Positions 14,369 through 20,269 of a stretch of 20,269 nt of DNA are shown here, piece by piece. Both the position numbers and the translations under genes were made by a program. The DNA comes from Zoogloeaceae bacterium (lineage in GTDB: Bacteria > Pseudomonadota > Gammaproteobacteria > Burkholderiales > Rhodocyclaceae). Numbering within the stretch: position 1 is the first letter of the stretch; each line of letters starts with the position of its first letter. Under the pieces are notes generated by a model. That model saw only the letters and a program-made list of their open reading frames with translations, did no database searches and had not been told where the DNA came from. The stretch covers positions 1-20,269 of the forward strand of contig JAIRZG010000202.1 of NCBI GenBank assembly GCA_031267345.1, written 5' to 3'.

Positions 14369-14409
14369 ATTATGACCTAGCAAAACGCGCCGCATTTGAT
14401 TCAGGTCAA
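14369..14409 (-). promoter_or_regulatory. Second FNR/ANR-type promoter, upstream of the candidate small RNA
   Basis: Minus strand TTGACCTGAATCAA (14409-14396) matches TTGAY-N4-RTCAA. CATAAT (14374-14369), five of six to the -10 consensus, lies so that the box centre is at about -40.5 to -41.5 of a start near 14362. The -10 region is enclosed by an 8-base inverted repeat, TGCGGCGC (14361-14368) and GCGCCGCA (14387-14394). This could be a second operator. Confidence 0.65.
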
Positions 14410-14627
14410 AAACTTGCGAAATCGCGTAAATCATCATTTTGCGTTCCACAGACGCCCGAATCCCGCCATCCCCCGCGCCGCATACGCCACAAAAGTCCGG
14501 CCCGTCCAGGATTTTACGGCGGGAGGACAGCACACGTAACCCGCATGCAATTACGCCGCCACAATCCCGATCCCGAATGCCTGATCCCTGATGTAAGATA
14601 GGCGCTCTTTTTTCATCCTGTCTTCCC

Positions 14628-15050
14628 ATGCGCGCTGTTCTTCTCTTGCTGCCCTTCTTTCCGGCGCTCTCGCGGGCGGCGGAAATCGGCGCGAATGTTC
14701 CATCGACGAGTTTTTTTCAGGCTTCGCTGGCGTTGGCCTTCATCGTCGGGCTGCTCTTCCTGCTCGCCTTTTTAGGACGCAAGTTTCTGGGCGGCAAGGG
14801 CTTCGGGCAGGGCGGGCTGAAACTATTGGGCGGCGTGGCGCTGGGGCCGCGCGAGCGCATTGTGCTGGTGGAGGCCGGAGAATCCCTGTTGGTGGTGGGC
14901 ATCGTGCCGGGACAAATCCGCACCCTGCACTGTATGCCCAAAAGCGAAGCCCATCTGGAAGACGCGCAGAACGCGCCGCCGCGTCCGCTGGCGCAGGGGT
15001 TTACGCAGGTGTTGCAAAAATTCATCAAACCGCGCCGCGATGAAAAATAA
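14628..15050 (+). CDS. fliO: Flagellar biosynthetic protein FliO
   Basis: This 140-residue protein has a short signal-like N-terminus (MRAVLLLLPFFPALSRA). A membrane helix follows (about 33-50, LALAFIVGLLFLLAFLGRKF), and then a cytoplasmic FliO domain with LLGGVALGPRERIVLVEAGE and LLVVGIVPGQIRTLH. FliO assists assembly of the FliP ring in the flagellar export gate. It is the first gene of a plus-strand fliO-fliP-fliQ-fliR group. The usual upstream neighbours fliM and fliN are absent; instead the cco regulatory region lies before it. The ATG at 14628 has no good ribosome binding site, and I found no clear promoter in the preceding 200 bases. Confidence 0.92.
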   Translation: MRAVLLLLPFFPALSRAAEIGANVPSTSFFQASLALAFIVGLLFLLAFLGRKFLGGKGFGQGGLKLLGGVALGPRERIVLVEAGESLLVVGIVPGQIRTLHCMPKSEAHLEDAQNAPPRPLAQGFTQVLQKFIKPRRDEK

Positions 15051-15804
15051 TCGCGCCCGTTTTCCGCGCCTGTCGCTGGGCCTGGCGTTGTGCGCCCTGC
15101 CGTGCCTGGCGCTGGCGCAGGCGGCGGGCGGCATTCCCGCCTTCAGTTCCACGCCCAATTCCGATGGCGGCGTCACCTATACGCTTACCATCCAGACGCT
15201 GCTCACCCTGACGGCGCTTTCCTTCATCCCCGCCACTTTGCTGATGATGACCTGTTTCACCCGCATCATCATCGTCTTTTCCCTGCTGCGTCACGCGCTG
15301 GGCACGCAGACCGCGCCGCCGACGCAGGTATTGGTCGGACTGGCCCTGTTTCTCACCTTTTTCATCATGGCGCCGGTGGCGAATCGCGTCTATGACGAAG
15401 CCTACCTGCCGCTTTCAGAAAGCAGAATCAATGTAATGGAGGCGGCAGATCGCGCCAGCGCGCCGGTCAAGGCCTTCATGCTGAAGCAGACGCGCGAATC
15501 GGATCTGGCGTTGTTTGTGCGTCTGGCCAACATCGAGCAGCTGGAAAAACCGGAAGATACGCCGATGCGGGTGCTGATTCCGGCCTATGTCTGTAGCGAA
15601 CTGAAGACCGCTTTCCAGATTGGCTTTGTAGTGTACATCCCTTTTTTGGTGATTGACATGGTGGTGGCGAGCCTGTTGATGTCGATGGGAATGATGATGA
15701 TGTCGCCCGTGATGGTGTCGCTGCCCTTCAAGATCATGCTGTTTGTGCTGGTGGATGGCTGGCAGTTGCTGATTGCCTCGCTGGTGAAAAGTTTTGCCAC
15801 ATGA
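15040..15804 (+). CDS. fliP: Flagellar biosynthetic protein FliP
   Basis: FliP forms the core ring of the flagellar type III export gate. The ATG at 15040 overlaps the end of fliO by 11 bases and gives a 254-residue protein with a cleavable signal sequence (MKNNRARFPRLSLGLALCAL, cleavage likely after LALAQA). A longer same-frame reading from 14860 only translates fliO in another frame. The family features are clear: TLLTLTALSFIPATLLMMTCFTRIIIVFSLLR-like helix, FMLKQTRESDLALFVRL, and the FliP signature around IDMVVASLLMSMGMMMMSP, ending in LVDGWQLLIASLVKSF. It is followed by fliQ with a 4-base overlap. Confidence 0.97.
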   Translation: MKNNRARFPRLSLGLALCALPCLALAQAAGGIPAFSSTPNSDGGVTYTLTIQTLLTLTALSFIPATLLMMTCFTRIIIVFSLLRHALGTQTAPPTQVLVGLALFLTFFIMAPVANRVYDEAYLPLSESRINVMEAADRASAPVKAFMLKQTRESDLALFVRLANIEQLEKPEDTPMRVLIPAYVCSELKTAFQIGFVVYIPFLVIDMVVASLLMSMGMMMMSPVMVSLPFKIMLFVLVDGWQLLIASLVKSFAT

Positions 15805-16070
15805 ATATCGACGTCGTCATGGAAATCGGCCGTCAGGCCATCGGAGCCGCGCTCATGCTGGCCGGGCCGCTGCTGCTGGTCGCGCTGGCGGTGGGTCTGC
15901 TGGTGAGTTTTTTCCAGGCGGCGACGCAGATTAACGAAGCCACGCTGTCCTTCATCCCCAAACTGGTCGCCGTGTTCGTGATGTTGATTCTGGCGGGGCC
16001 GTGGATGTTGCGGACCATACTCGACTTCATGCGCCGCATGTTGGAGAACATCCCCAATTTCATTGGATAG
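15801..16070 (+). CDS. fliQ: Flagellar biosynthetic protein FliQ
   Basis: This 89-residue protein has two membrane helices (about 15-38 and 52-72) and the family pattern AIGAALMLAGPLLLVALAVG, FFQAATQINEATLSFIPKL and GPWML. FliQ is a peripheral subunit of the FliPQR export gate. The ATG at 15801 overlaps the fliP stop in an ATGA junction. Length is typical of the family. fliR starts 6 bases after its stop. Confidence 0.96.
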   Translation: MNIDVVMEIGRQAIGAALMLAGPLLLVALAVGLLVSFFQAATQINEATLSFIPKLVAVFVMLILAGPWMLRTILDFMRRMLENIPNFIG

Positions 16071-16076
16071 ACGAGC

Positions 16077-16859
16077 GTGATCAGCCTGACTTCGGCGCAA
16101 CTGGAAGCGTGGATCCTCAGCGTGGCGTATCCGCTGACGCGCATTCTCGCCGTGGCGGCGACCGCGCCCTTTTTGAGCAACGCCGCCATGCCCCGGCGGG
16201 TGCGCCTGATCCTGGGCATCGCGCTGACCATCGCCATCGCCCCCATCCTGCCGCCCATGCCCGCCGTCACGCCCGCCTCCGGCGTGGGGCTATGGATTAT
16301 GGCGCAGCAACTCCTGATCGGCATCGGCATGGGCTTTTCCATGCGGATCATTTTTTCCGCCATCGACATGGGTTCGGCGGTCATCGCCTTTCAGATGGGC
16401 CTGGGCTTTGCCAATTTCTATGATCCGCAGAACACTTCGCAAACTTCAGTGCTCTCCAATTTCATGACCCTGATCGCCACCCTGCTGTTTTTCGCCCTGA
16501 ACGGACACCTGATTTATTTTTCCGTGCTGGCGCAGAGTTTTACCGCCATTCCGGTAAGTGAAGCGCCGCTGGCGGCTTCCAGTTGGGAATTTCTGGTCAA
16601 AATGGGCGGACGGATTTTTTCCGTGGGCTTGCTGCTGGCGCTGCCGGTAGTGGTGATCATGATGATGACCAATTTGGCGCTGGGCGTGTTGAACCGCGTC
16701 GCGCCACAGTTGCACCTTTTTGCCATCGGCTTCCCCATCACCCTTGCCCTGGGCTTCATCAGCATCAGCGTGATGAGCCATTACCTTGCCGTGCCGCTGG
16801 AACAGATGTTCAACGATGGTCTGCGCGCCATGCTCTACTTCGCCCTGCCGCCACCGTAA
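16077..16859 (+). CDS. fliR: Flagellar biosynthetic protein FliR
   Basis: FliR completes the FliPQR export gate. The 260-residue protein starts with GTG at 16077 (MISLTSAQLEAWILSVAYPL) and has about six hydrophobic segments. Family motifs include LTRILAVAATAPFLSNAAMPRR, EQL-like AQQLLIGIGMGFSMRIIFSAIDMGSAVIAFQMGLGFA, DPQNTSQTSVLSNFMTLIATLLFFALNGHL and LLLALPVVVIMMMTNLALGVLNRVAPQLHLFAIGFPITL. It is the last gene of the group and is followed by a bidirectional terminator. flhB is not visible here. Confidence 0.97.
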   Translation: MISLTSAQLEAWILSVAYPLTRILAVAATAPFLSNAAMPRRVRLILGIALTIAIAPILPPMPAVTPASGVGLWIMAQQLLIGIGMGFSMRIIFSAIDMGSAVIAFQMGLGFANFYDPQNTSQTSVLSNFMTLIATLLFFALNGHLIYFSVLAQSFTAIPVSEAPLAASSWEFLVKMGGRIFSVGLLLALPVVVIMMMTNLALGVLNRVAPQLHLFAIGFPITLALGFISISVMSHYLAVPLEQMFNDGLRAMLYFALPPP

Positions 16860-16870
16860 AAAAGCGCGTA

Positions 16871-16902
16871 AAAAAACCTGACGGCAGTGCGCGTCAGGTT
16901 TT
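16871..16902. terminator. Bidirectional intrinsic terminator between fliR and phasin gene
   Basis: AAAACCTGACG (16873-16883) and CGTCAGGTTTT (16892-16902) form an 11-base perfect stem with an 8-base loop. T runs follow on both strands (TTTT on the plus strand, A run at 16871-16876 on the other). It ends fliOPQR from the left and the phasin operon from the right. Confidence 0.8.
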
Positions 16903-16920
16903 GGCTCAGACAAGCGCGGT

Positions 16921-17469
16921 TTATTTCTTGACGCTTTTCCGGGTTGCCGCCGTAGCGGCCTGGGTGGTGGCGGAAACCGCCTTGAGGTTGGCTTCCGCAA
17001 TGGCGTTGGCCTGTTGCGAAAAACTGTTGATCTGGTCAAAGAAGCGACTGGACGTATCCAGCAGGGTCTTCACGGTCGCGGCGACAACGTCCTTGCCGGG
17101 CGCGGGCGTGGACTTGTCCAGCGTGGCGGTGGCGTTTCTGGAAATCTGCTCATACTGGCCTTCGGCGATGGCGGTGACATCCTGCTGGATGGCCGTGGTC
17201 ACTTCGTAGACATCGCGAACATAATTCATGTACTTTTCCAGCACGGGCTGAAGCAGGTTGACATTGACGCGGGGAAATTCGGAGGCGTCCTTGATTGCCA
17301 GAACCTGCTGGGTATTGGTCACGACGCCACTCAGAAAGTCACGGGTTGCCGCCACATTGAGGGCGGTCAGACGCTCCACGCCATTGCAGGTGGAACGAAT
17401 CAGGGTCAACAGGGCGTCCGCGCCGATTTTCTGGACTGCGCCCAGTTGCTCAAAATTGGGAGTGCTCAT
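16921..17469 (-). CDS. Phasin family protein (second of two)
   Basis: Phasins coat polyhydroxyalkanoate granules and control their size and number. The 182-residue protein (MSTPNFEQLGAVQKIGADAL) is largely amphipathic helix with no membrane segment. It has the phasin-family pattern: NVAATRDFLSGVVTNTQQVLAIKDASEF, then YVRDVYEVTTAIQQDVTAIAE, then a Thr/Ala-rich C-terminus ending in basic RKSVKK. The ATG at 17469 is preceded by AGGAGA. It lies 86 bases after the other phasin gene, with an mRNA hairpin in the gap, so the two are probably one transcript at different levels. The two proteins share the layout and the SEIAEAN/NAIAEAN motif near the end but are clearly diverged. Confidence 0.9.
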   Translation of the reverse strand: MSTPNFEQLGAVQKIGADALLTLIRSTCNGVERLTALNVAATRDFLSGVVTNTQQVLAIKDASEFPRVNVNLLQPVLEKYMNYVRDVYEVTTAIQQDVTAIAEGQYEQISRNATATLDKSTPAPGKDVVAATVKTLLDTSSRFFDQINSFSQQANAIAEANLKAVSATTQAATAATRKSVKK

Positions 17470-17508
17470 ACGATTGTCTCCTGCGGGTCATGTATCAAAA
17501 CAGGAATC

Positions 17509-17537
17509 CCCTCCCTATGCCCGCAGGATAAGGAGGG
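17509..17537 (-). other. mRNA hairpin between the two phasin genes
   Basis: On the minus strand CCCTCCTTAT (17537-17528) pairs with ATAGGGAGGG (17518-17509), ten pairs with one G-U wobble, around a 9-base loop. No T run follows, so it is more likely a partial terminator or a processing/stability stem than a full terminator. Confidence 0.5.
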
Positions 17538-17555
17538 AAAATCACGCAAAGAAAA

Positions 17556-18116
17556 TTATTTTTTCTTTGGCGTAGCGGCAACCGTTGCGCCAACGGCCTT
17601 GACCGTAGCGTTGGTGGCGGCGGCGACATTGGCTTCCGCAATTTCGGAAACCTGCTTGGCGGCCTTGTTCAGGCTGTCAAAGGCGGAATTGGTGGCGGCG
17701 ATGGCGGAACGCACGGCAGCCACGGCGACATCAGAACCCACCGGTGCGGACTTGCTCAGCTTTTCCGCCAGTTGGGTGGATTGCTTTTGCCAGTCGGTGA
17801 AGGCGCTGGTCAGTTGCTTGACCAGCGCGTCCTTGGTCAGATCGGTAATTTCATAGACGCTGCGGGTGTAGGCTACAGCCTTTTCCACATTGGGTTGCGC
17901 CAGAGAGGCTTGCAGGGACAGAGCTTCCTGCGGATCCTTGACGCCAATGACGGCTTGGGCGTTGGCGACGGAATCCTCCAGCACGGAACGCACCGCGTTG
18001 AGGTTCAGGGCGGCAACGCGCTCGGCGGAATCCAGGGCGATGGTGGACAGGGACAGCAGGGAATCAATGGCGGCGCGGCTGCTGGCGACGAATTGTTCGG
18101 GAGATGCGGTAGTCAT
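17556..18116 (-). CDS. Phasin family protein (first of two)
   Basis: This 186-residue protein starts at the ATG at 18116 (MTTASPEQFVASSRAAIDSL), with AAGGAG ten bases upstream. A longer frame to 18212 covers only leader sequence. Features are the phasin pattern ERVAALNLNAVRSVLEDSVANAQAVIGVKDPQEAL, YTRSVYEITDLTKDALVKQLTSAFTDWQKQ, and an Ala-rich C-terminus ending in PKKK. It would bind the surface of polyhydroxyalkanoate granules. It is the promoter-proximal gene of the pair, behind a near-perfect consensus promoter, which fits the very high expression typical of major phasins. No phaC, phaB or phaR is in the window. Confidence 0.92.
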   Translation of the reverse strand: MTTASPEQFVASSRAAIDSLLSLSTIALDSAERVAALNLNAVRSVLEDSVANAQAVIGVKDPQEALSLQASLAQPNVEKAVAYTRSVYEITDLTKDALVKQLTSAFTDWQKQSTQLAEKLSKSAPVGSDVAVAAVRSAIAATNSAFDSLNKAAKQVSEIAEANVAAATNATVKAVGATVAATPKKK

Positions 18117-18172
18117 GGTGTAAAACTCCTTGTGAGATGTTTCAAAAAGCTGCAAAAGGAAAAAAACGGTAA

Positions 18173-18195
18173 TGCTGCAATGCAACATTTGCAGG
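18173..18195. promoter_or_regulatory. TGC/GCA-rich candidate operator at the phasin start site
   Basis: The stretch contains CTGCAATGCA and the inverted repeat TGCAA-CAT-TTGCA, directly downstream of the -10 element and over the predicted start (about 18189). PhaR repressors of phasin genes recognise TGC/GCA-rich sites near the start, so this is a candidate PhaR operator. On the RNA, TGTTGC and GCAGCA could also form a small hairpin. Confidence 0.4.
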
Positions 18196-18223
18196 ATTAT
18201 AGGGTTTGTCACACCAATGTCAA
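18196..18223 (-). promoter_or_regulatory. Consensus sigma70 promoter of the phasin operon
   Basis: Minus strand TTGACA (18223-18218), 16-base spacer, TATAAT (18201-18196): both hexamers match the consensus exactly. The start would be near 18189, with a leader of about 73 nt before the ATG at 18116. Confidence 0.85.
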
Positions 18224-18246
18224 CCCTCTGTCGGGCCAGCTGGATC

Positions 18247-18278
18247 GGCGGATTACGCGGCGAGGCCGCTAATCCGCC
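18247..18278. repeat. Inverted repeat of the GTAGGGCGGATTA type
   Basis: GGCGGATTA (18247-18255) and TAATCCGCC (18270-18278) pair exactly. Inside, GCGGC (18257-18261) pairs with GCCGC (18265-18269), so 14 pairs form with one bulged base. Sequences of the form GTAGGGCGGATTA...TAATCCGCC recur as dispersed repeats in many proteobacterial genomes. Confidence 0.7.
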
Positions 18279-18719
18279 CTACGCGCTGTAGCGGAGCCAG
18301 CAGTCCGAGGGCAGGGCGTGGGCGTTCGTTGTTGCGCCCGTCGAACCGTTTTTGGTTTCCTCTTCCATCTCCCGGCGTAACGCCGGAAGCGGGAGGGTGC
18401 GGCAGGTTCCAGCGTTGTTTCGCACTGAACCGCCATCCCCCTCCCGACCTTCGGGCATCCCCCCTGTACAGACTTGAGCACATCGTAGACAGATGTATGG
18501 AGACATGGTGAGTGGTTTTGCAGAATAGTTGGTTTATCAAGGTTTCCCAATGTTGACGTCCAATGATTTCAGGTTAGCGGCGCCAATCTTGCTGCTGTGC
18601 CATCAAATGATGGGACTAAACACCGGGGTGGAGATGGGGTTTCGTGGAACAGGGATACGCGCTGAAAAGAATCCCATCCCCATCCCACCCTGATCCTCCA
18701 AAACCCTTGCCCCCTCTTC

Positions 18720-18743
18720 CCTCCCCTTTTCCACAAGGGGAGG
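18720..18743. repeat. Perfect 9-base-arm hairpin CCTCCCCTT / AAGGGGAGG
   Basis: CCTCCCCTT (18720-18728) and AAGGGGAGG (18735-18743) pair exactly around TTCCAC. It lies about 40 bases after the infB stop. No T run follows on the minus strand, so a terminator role is uncertain; the sequence looks like a dispersed repeat. Confidence 0.6.
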
Positions 18744-18784
18744 AATTATTGACCCGCCCTCCCCTGTTTCGGGCGCGTGGTTTT

Positions 18785-20269
18785 TTAAAGCGAGCGGGCG
18801 ACTTCCTGCACTTCGTAGATTTCCAGCAGGTCGCCTTCCGCGATGTCGTTGAAGTTTTTTAGCGACAGGCCGCAGTCGCTGCCCGCCTTGACTTCCCTAG
18901 CGTCGTCCTTGTAGTGCTTCAGGGAGGCAAGCTCGCCATCCCAGACCACCACATTGCTCCGCAACAGACGGGCGCGGGCGTTGCGGCGGATGACGCCATC
19001 CTGCACCTGGCAACCGGCAATCGCGCCGACTTTGGCGATGGTGAACACTTGGCGGATTTCCACCTGACCGATGACGATCTCGCGTTTTTCCGGCGACAAC
19101 ATGCCGGAAAGCGCCGCCTTGACTTCATCCACGGCTTCGTAAATAACGTTGTAGTAACGGATGTCGACGCCGAAACTTTCGGCAAGTTTGCGGGCGCTGG
19201 CGTCGGCACGAATGTTGAAGGCGATGATCACCGCGCCGGAGGCTTGCGCCAGATTCACGTCGGATTCGCTGATGCCGCCCACCGCGCCATGCAGCACATT
19301 CACCCGCACTTCGCTGGTGGAAAGTTTGGACAGGGCGTGCGCCAGCGCTTCCTGCGAGCCTTGCACGTCGGCCTTGATAATCAGCGGCAGGGTCTTGGTT
19401 TCGCCTTCGCCCATCTGGTCGAACATGGATTCCAGCTTGGCGGCCTGTTGTTTGGCGAGTTTGACATCGCGGAATTTGCCCTGACGGAAAAGCGCGATTT
19501 CGCGCGCCTTCTTTTCATCCGCCAGCACAATGGCTTCCTCGCCCGCCGCCGGCACGTCGGAAAGGCCGAGAATTTCCACGGGAATCGAAGGCCCGGCTGC
19601 CTTGACGCTTCGCCCGTTCTCATCGAGCATGGCGCGGATTTTGCCGAAGACCTGTCCGGCCAACAGCATGTCGCCCTGCTTCAAGGTTCCGGATTGCACC
19701 AGCATGGTAGCGACCGGACCGCGCCCCTTGTCCAGACGCGCTTCGATGATTAGTCCCTTGGCGGGGGTGACGCGCGGCGCTTTCAGTTCCAGCACTTCGG
19801 CTTGCAGCAGCACGTGTTCCAGCAGTTCGTCAATGTTGATGCCTTTTTTGGCGGAAACATGGATGAAGGGCGAATCGCCGCCGTATTCTTCCGGCACCAC
19901 GCCTTCCGCCACCAGTTCCTGCTTGACGCGCTCCGGATTGGCTTCGGGTTTGTCGATTTTGTTGACCGCCACCACAATCGGCACATGCGCCGCCTTGGCG
20001 TGGTGGATGGCTTCCTTGGTCTGCGGCATGACGCCATCGTCAGCGGCGACCACCAGAATCACGATGTCGGTGGCCTGCGCGCCGCGCGCGCGCATGGCGG
20101 TAAAGGCTTCGTGACCGGGGGTATCGAGAAAGGTGATCATGCCGCGCGCGGTTTCCACGTGATATGCGCCGATGTGCTGGGTAATGCCGCCCGCTTCGCC
20201 GGAGGCGACTTTCGCGCGGCGGATGGAATCCAGAAGCGAAGTTTTGCCGTGATCGACGTGTCCCATGAC
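18785..20269 (-). CDS. infB: Translation initiation factor IF-2 (N-terminus cut by window edge)
   Basis: IF-2 is the GTPase that brings initiator tRNA to the ribosome. The visible part is the G domain onward, about 494 residues, entering from the right edge at V-MGHVDHGKTSLLD. The ATG at 20266 is an internal methionine, not the start. GTPase motifs are GHVDHGKT (G1), GGITQHIGAYHV (G2), DTPGHEAF (G3), NKID (G4) and SAKKG (G5). Domains II, III (with the IIKADVQGSQEAL block) and IV follow, ending IYEVQEVARSL. The C-terminus is complete, with TAA at 18787-18785. The N-terminal species-variable half lies outside. The usual downstream genes rbfA and truB are not present after it. Confidence 0.98.
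   Translation of the reverse strand, partial: VMGHVDHGKTSLLDSIRRAKVASGEAGGITQHIGAYHVETARGMITFLDTPGHEAFTAMRARGAQATDIVILVVAADDGVMPQTKEAIHHAKAAHVPIVVAVNKIDKPEANPERVKQELVAEGVVPEEYGGDSPFIHVSAKKGINIDELLEHVLLQAEVLELKAPRVTPAKGLIIEARLDKGRGPVATMLVQSGTLKQGDMLLAGQVFGKIRAMLDENGRSVKAAGPSIPVEILGLSDVPAAGEEAIVLADEKKAREIALFRQGKFRDVKLAKQQAAKLESMFDQMGEGETKTLPLIIKADVQGSQEALAHALSKLSTSEVRVNVLHGAVGGISESDVNLAQASGAVIIAFNIRADASARKLAESFGVDIRYYNVIYEAVDEVKAALSGMLSPEKREIVIGQVEIRQVFTIAKVGAIAGCQVQDGVIRRNARARLLRSNVVVWDGELASLKHYKDDAREVKAGSDCGLSLKNFNDIAEGDLLEIYEVQEVARSL

Larger units (their letters stand above)
18230..18784. other. Gene-free, repeat-rich spacer between phasin promoter and infB
   Basis: About 550 bases with no credible gene; the open frames cross palindromes and have no recognisable product. 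It contains hairpins at 18247-18278, 18372-18386 (CCGGCG-TAA-CGCCGG) and 18720-18743, plus long C-rich tracts (18435-18470 and 18670-18730). The 18475-18640 part has more average composition and could be an old remnant of something, but I recognise nothing in it. No clear terminator with a T run follows infB. Confidence 0.6.

Noticed and set aside
14188..14370. Minus-strand frame with a 40-codon hydrophobic peptide from the ATG at 14310
   Set aside because: It has no well-spaced ribosome binding site and runs through the intrinsic terminator, so the stretch is better read as non-coding RNA.
14267..14629. 120-codon minus-strand frame upstream of ccoN
   Set aside because: It crosses the FNR box and -10 element, has no recognisable family and resembles a chance frame.
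15801..16423. Overlapping antisense frames across fliQ and fliR
   Set aside because: The plus-strand FliQ and FliR proteins are unmistakable, so these are shadows.
18206..18550. Several open frames on both strands in the phasin-infB spacer
   Set aside because: They cross palindromes, have no ribosome binding sites and no recognisable product. A transposase remnant was considered but I could not identify any transposase motif.
18720..18743. Hairpin as the infB terminator
   Set aside because: The stem is perfect but no T run follows on the minus strand, so it was recorded as a repeat.

Overview
The window looks like the chromosome of a betaproteobacterium. The evidence is a flagellar set (motAB, cheR/cheB/cheV, fliOPQR), a cbb3 oxidase set (ccoNOQP, ccoG, fixH) with FNR-type boxes, two phasin paralogues implying polyhydroxyalkanoate granules, and infB. 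Placement nearer than Betaproteobacteria (Rhodocyclales-like is my guess) is not secured by the sequence alone. The GC-rich composition is fairly even, and I see no prophage, transposase, CRISPR array, tRNA or rRNA.

Layout. 1-4250: a minus-strand motility operon read motA-motB-cheR-cheB-cheV; cheV runs off the left edge. 4251-4665: a block of nested inverted repeats, probably a REP/MITE-type element. 4666-5211: a plus-strand zinc-ribbon Nudix hydrolase. 5231-5755: a RelB/DinJ antitoxin gene followed by a frameshifted YafQ-type toxin remnant. 5842-8364: a minus-strand pair, an AsmA-like gene that seems to lack its C-terminal end, then a TonB-family gene whose proline-rich linker contains a palindromic repeat. 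8508-14008: the cbb3 oxidase region on the minus strand (ccoNOQP, terminator, then ccoG-fixH-small membrane protein, terminator). 14628-16859: plus-strand fliO-fliP-fliQ-fliR. 16921-18116: two minus-strand phasin genes behind a consensus sigma70 promoter. 18230-18784: a repeat-rich spacer. 18785-20269: infB (IF-2), cut by the right edge.

The most interesting item is the 577-base spacer between ccoN and fliO. It has two FNR/ANR-type boxes. One is centred at about -41.5 of a predicted ccoN promoter. The other is centred at about -40.5 of a second minus-strand promoter, whose transcript would end about 157 nt later at a clear intrinsic terminator, well before ccoN. This is the architecture of an oxygen-controlled small RNA (like FnrS, AniS or PhrS in role, but not recognisable as any of them by sequence), or of an attenuated long leader for the oxidase operon.

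Functionally, the window joins low-oxygen respiration (high-affinity oxidase and its assembly factors), motility and chemotaxis (stator, adaptation enzymes, export gate) and carbon storage (phasins).
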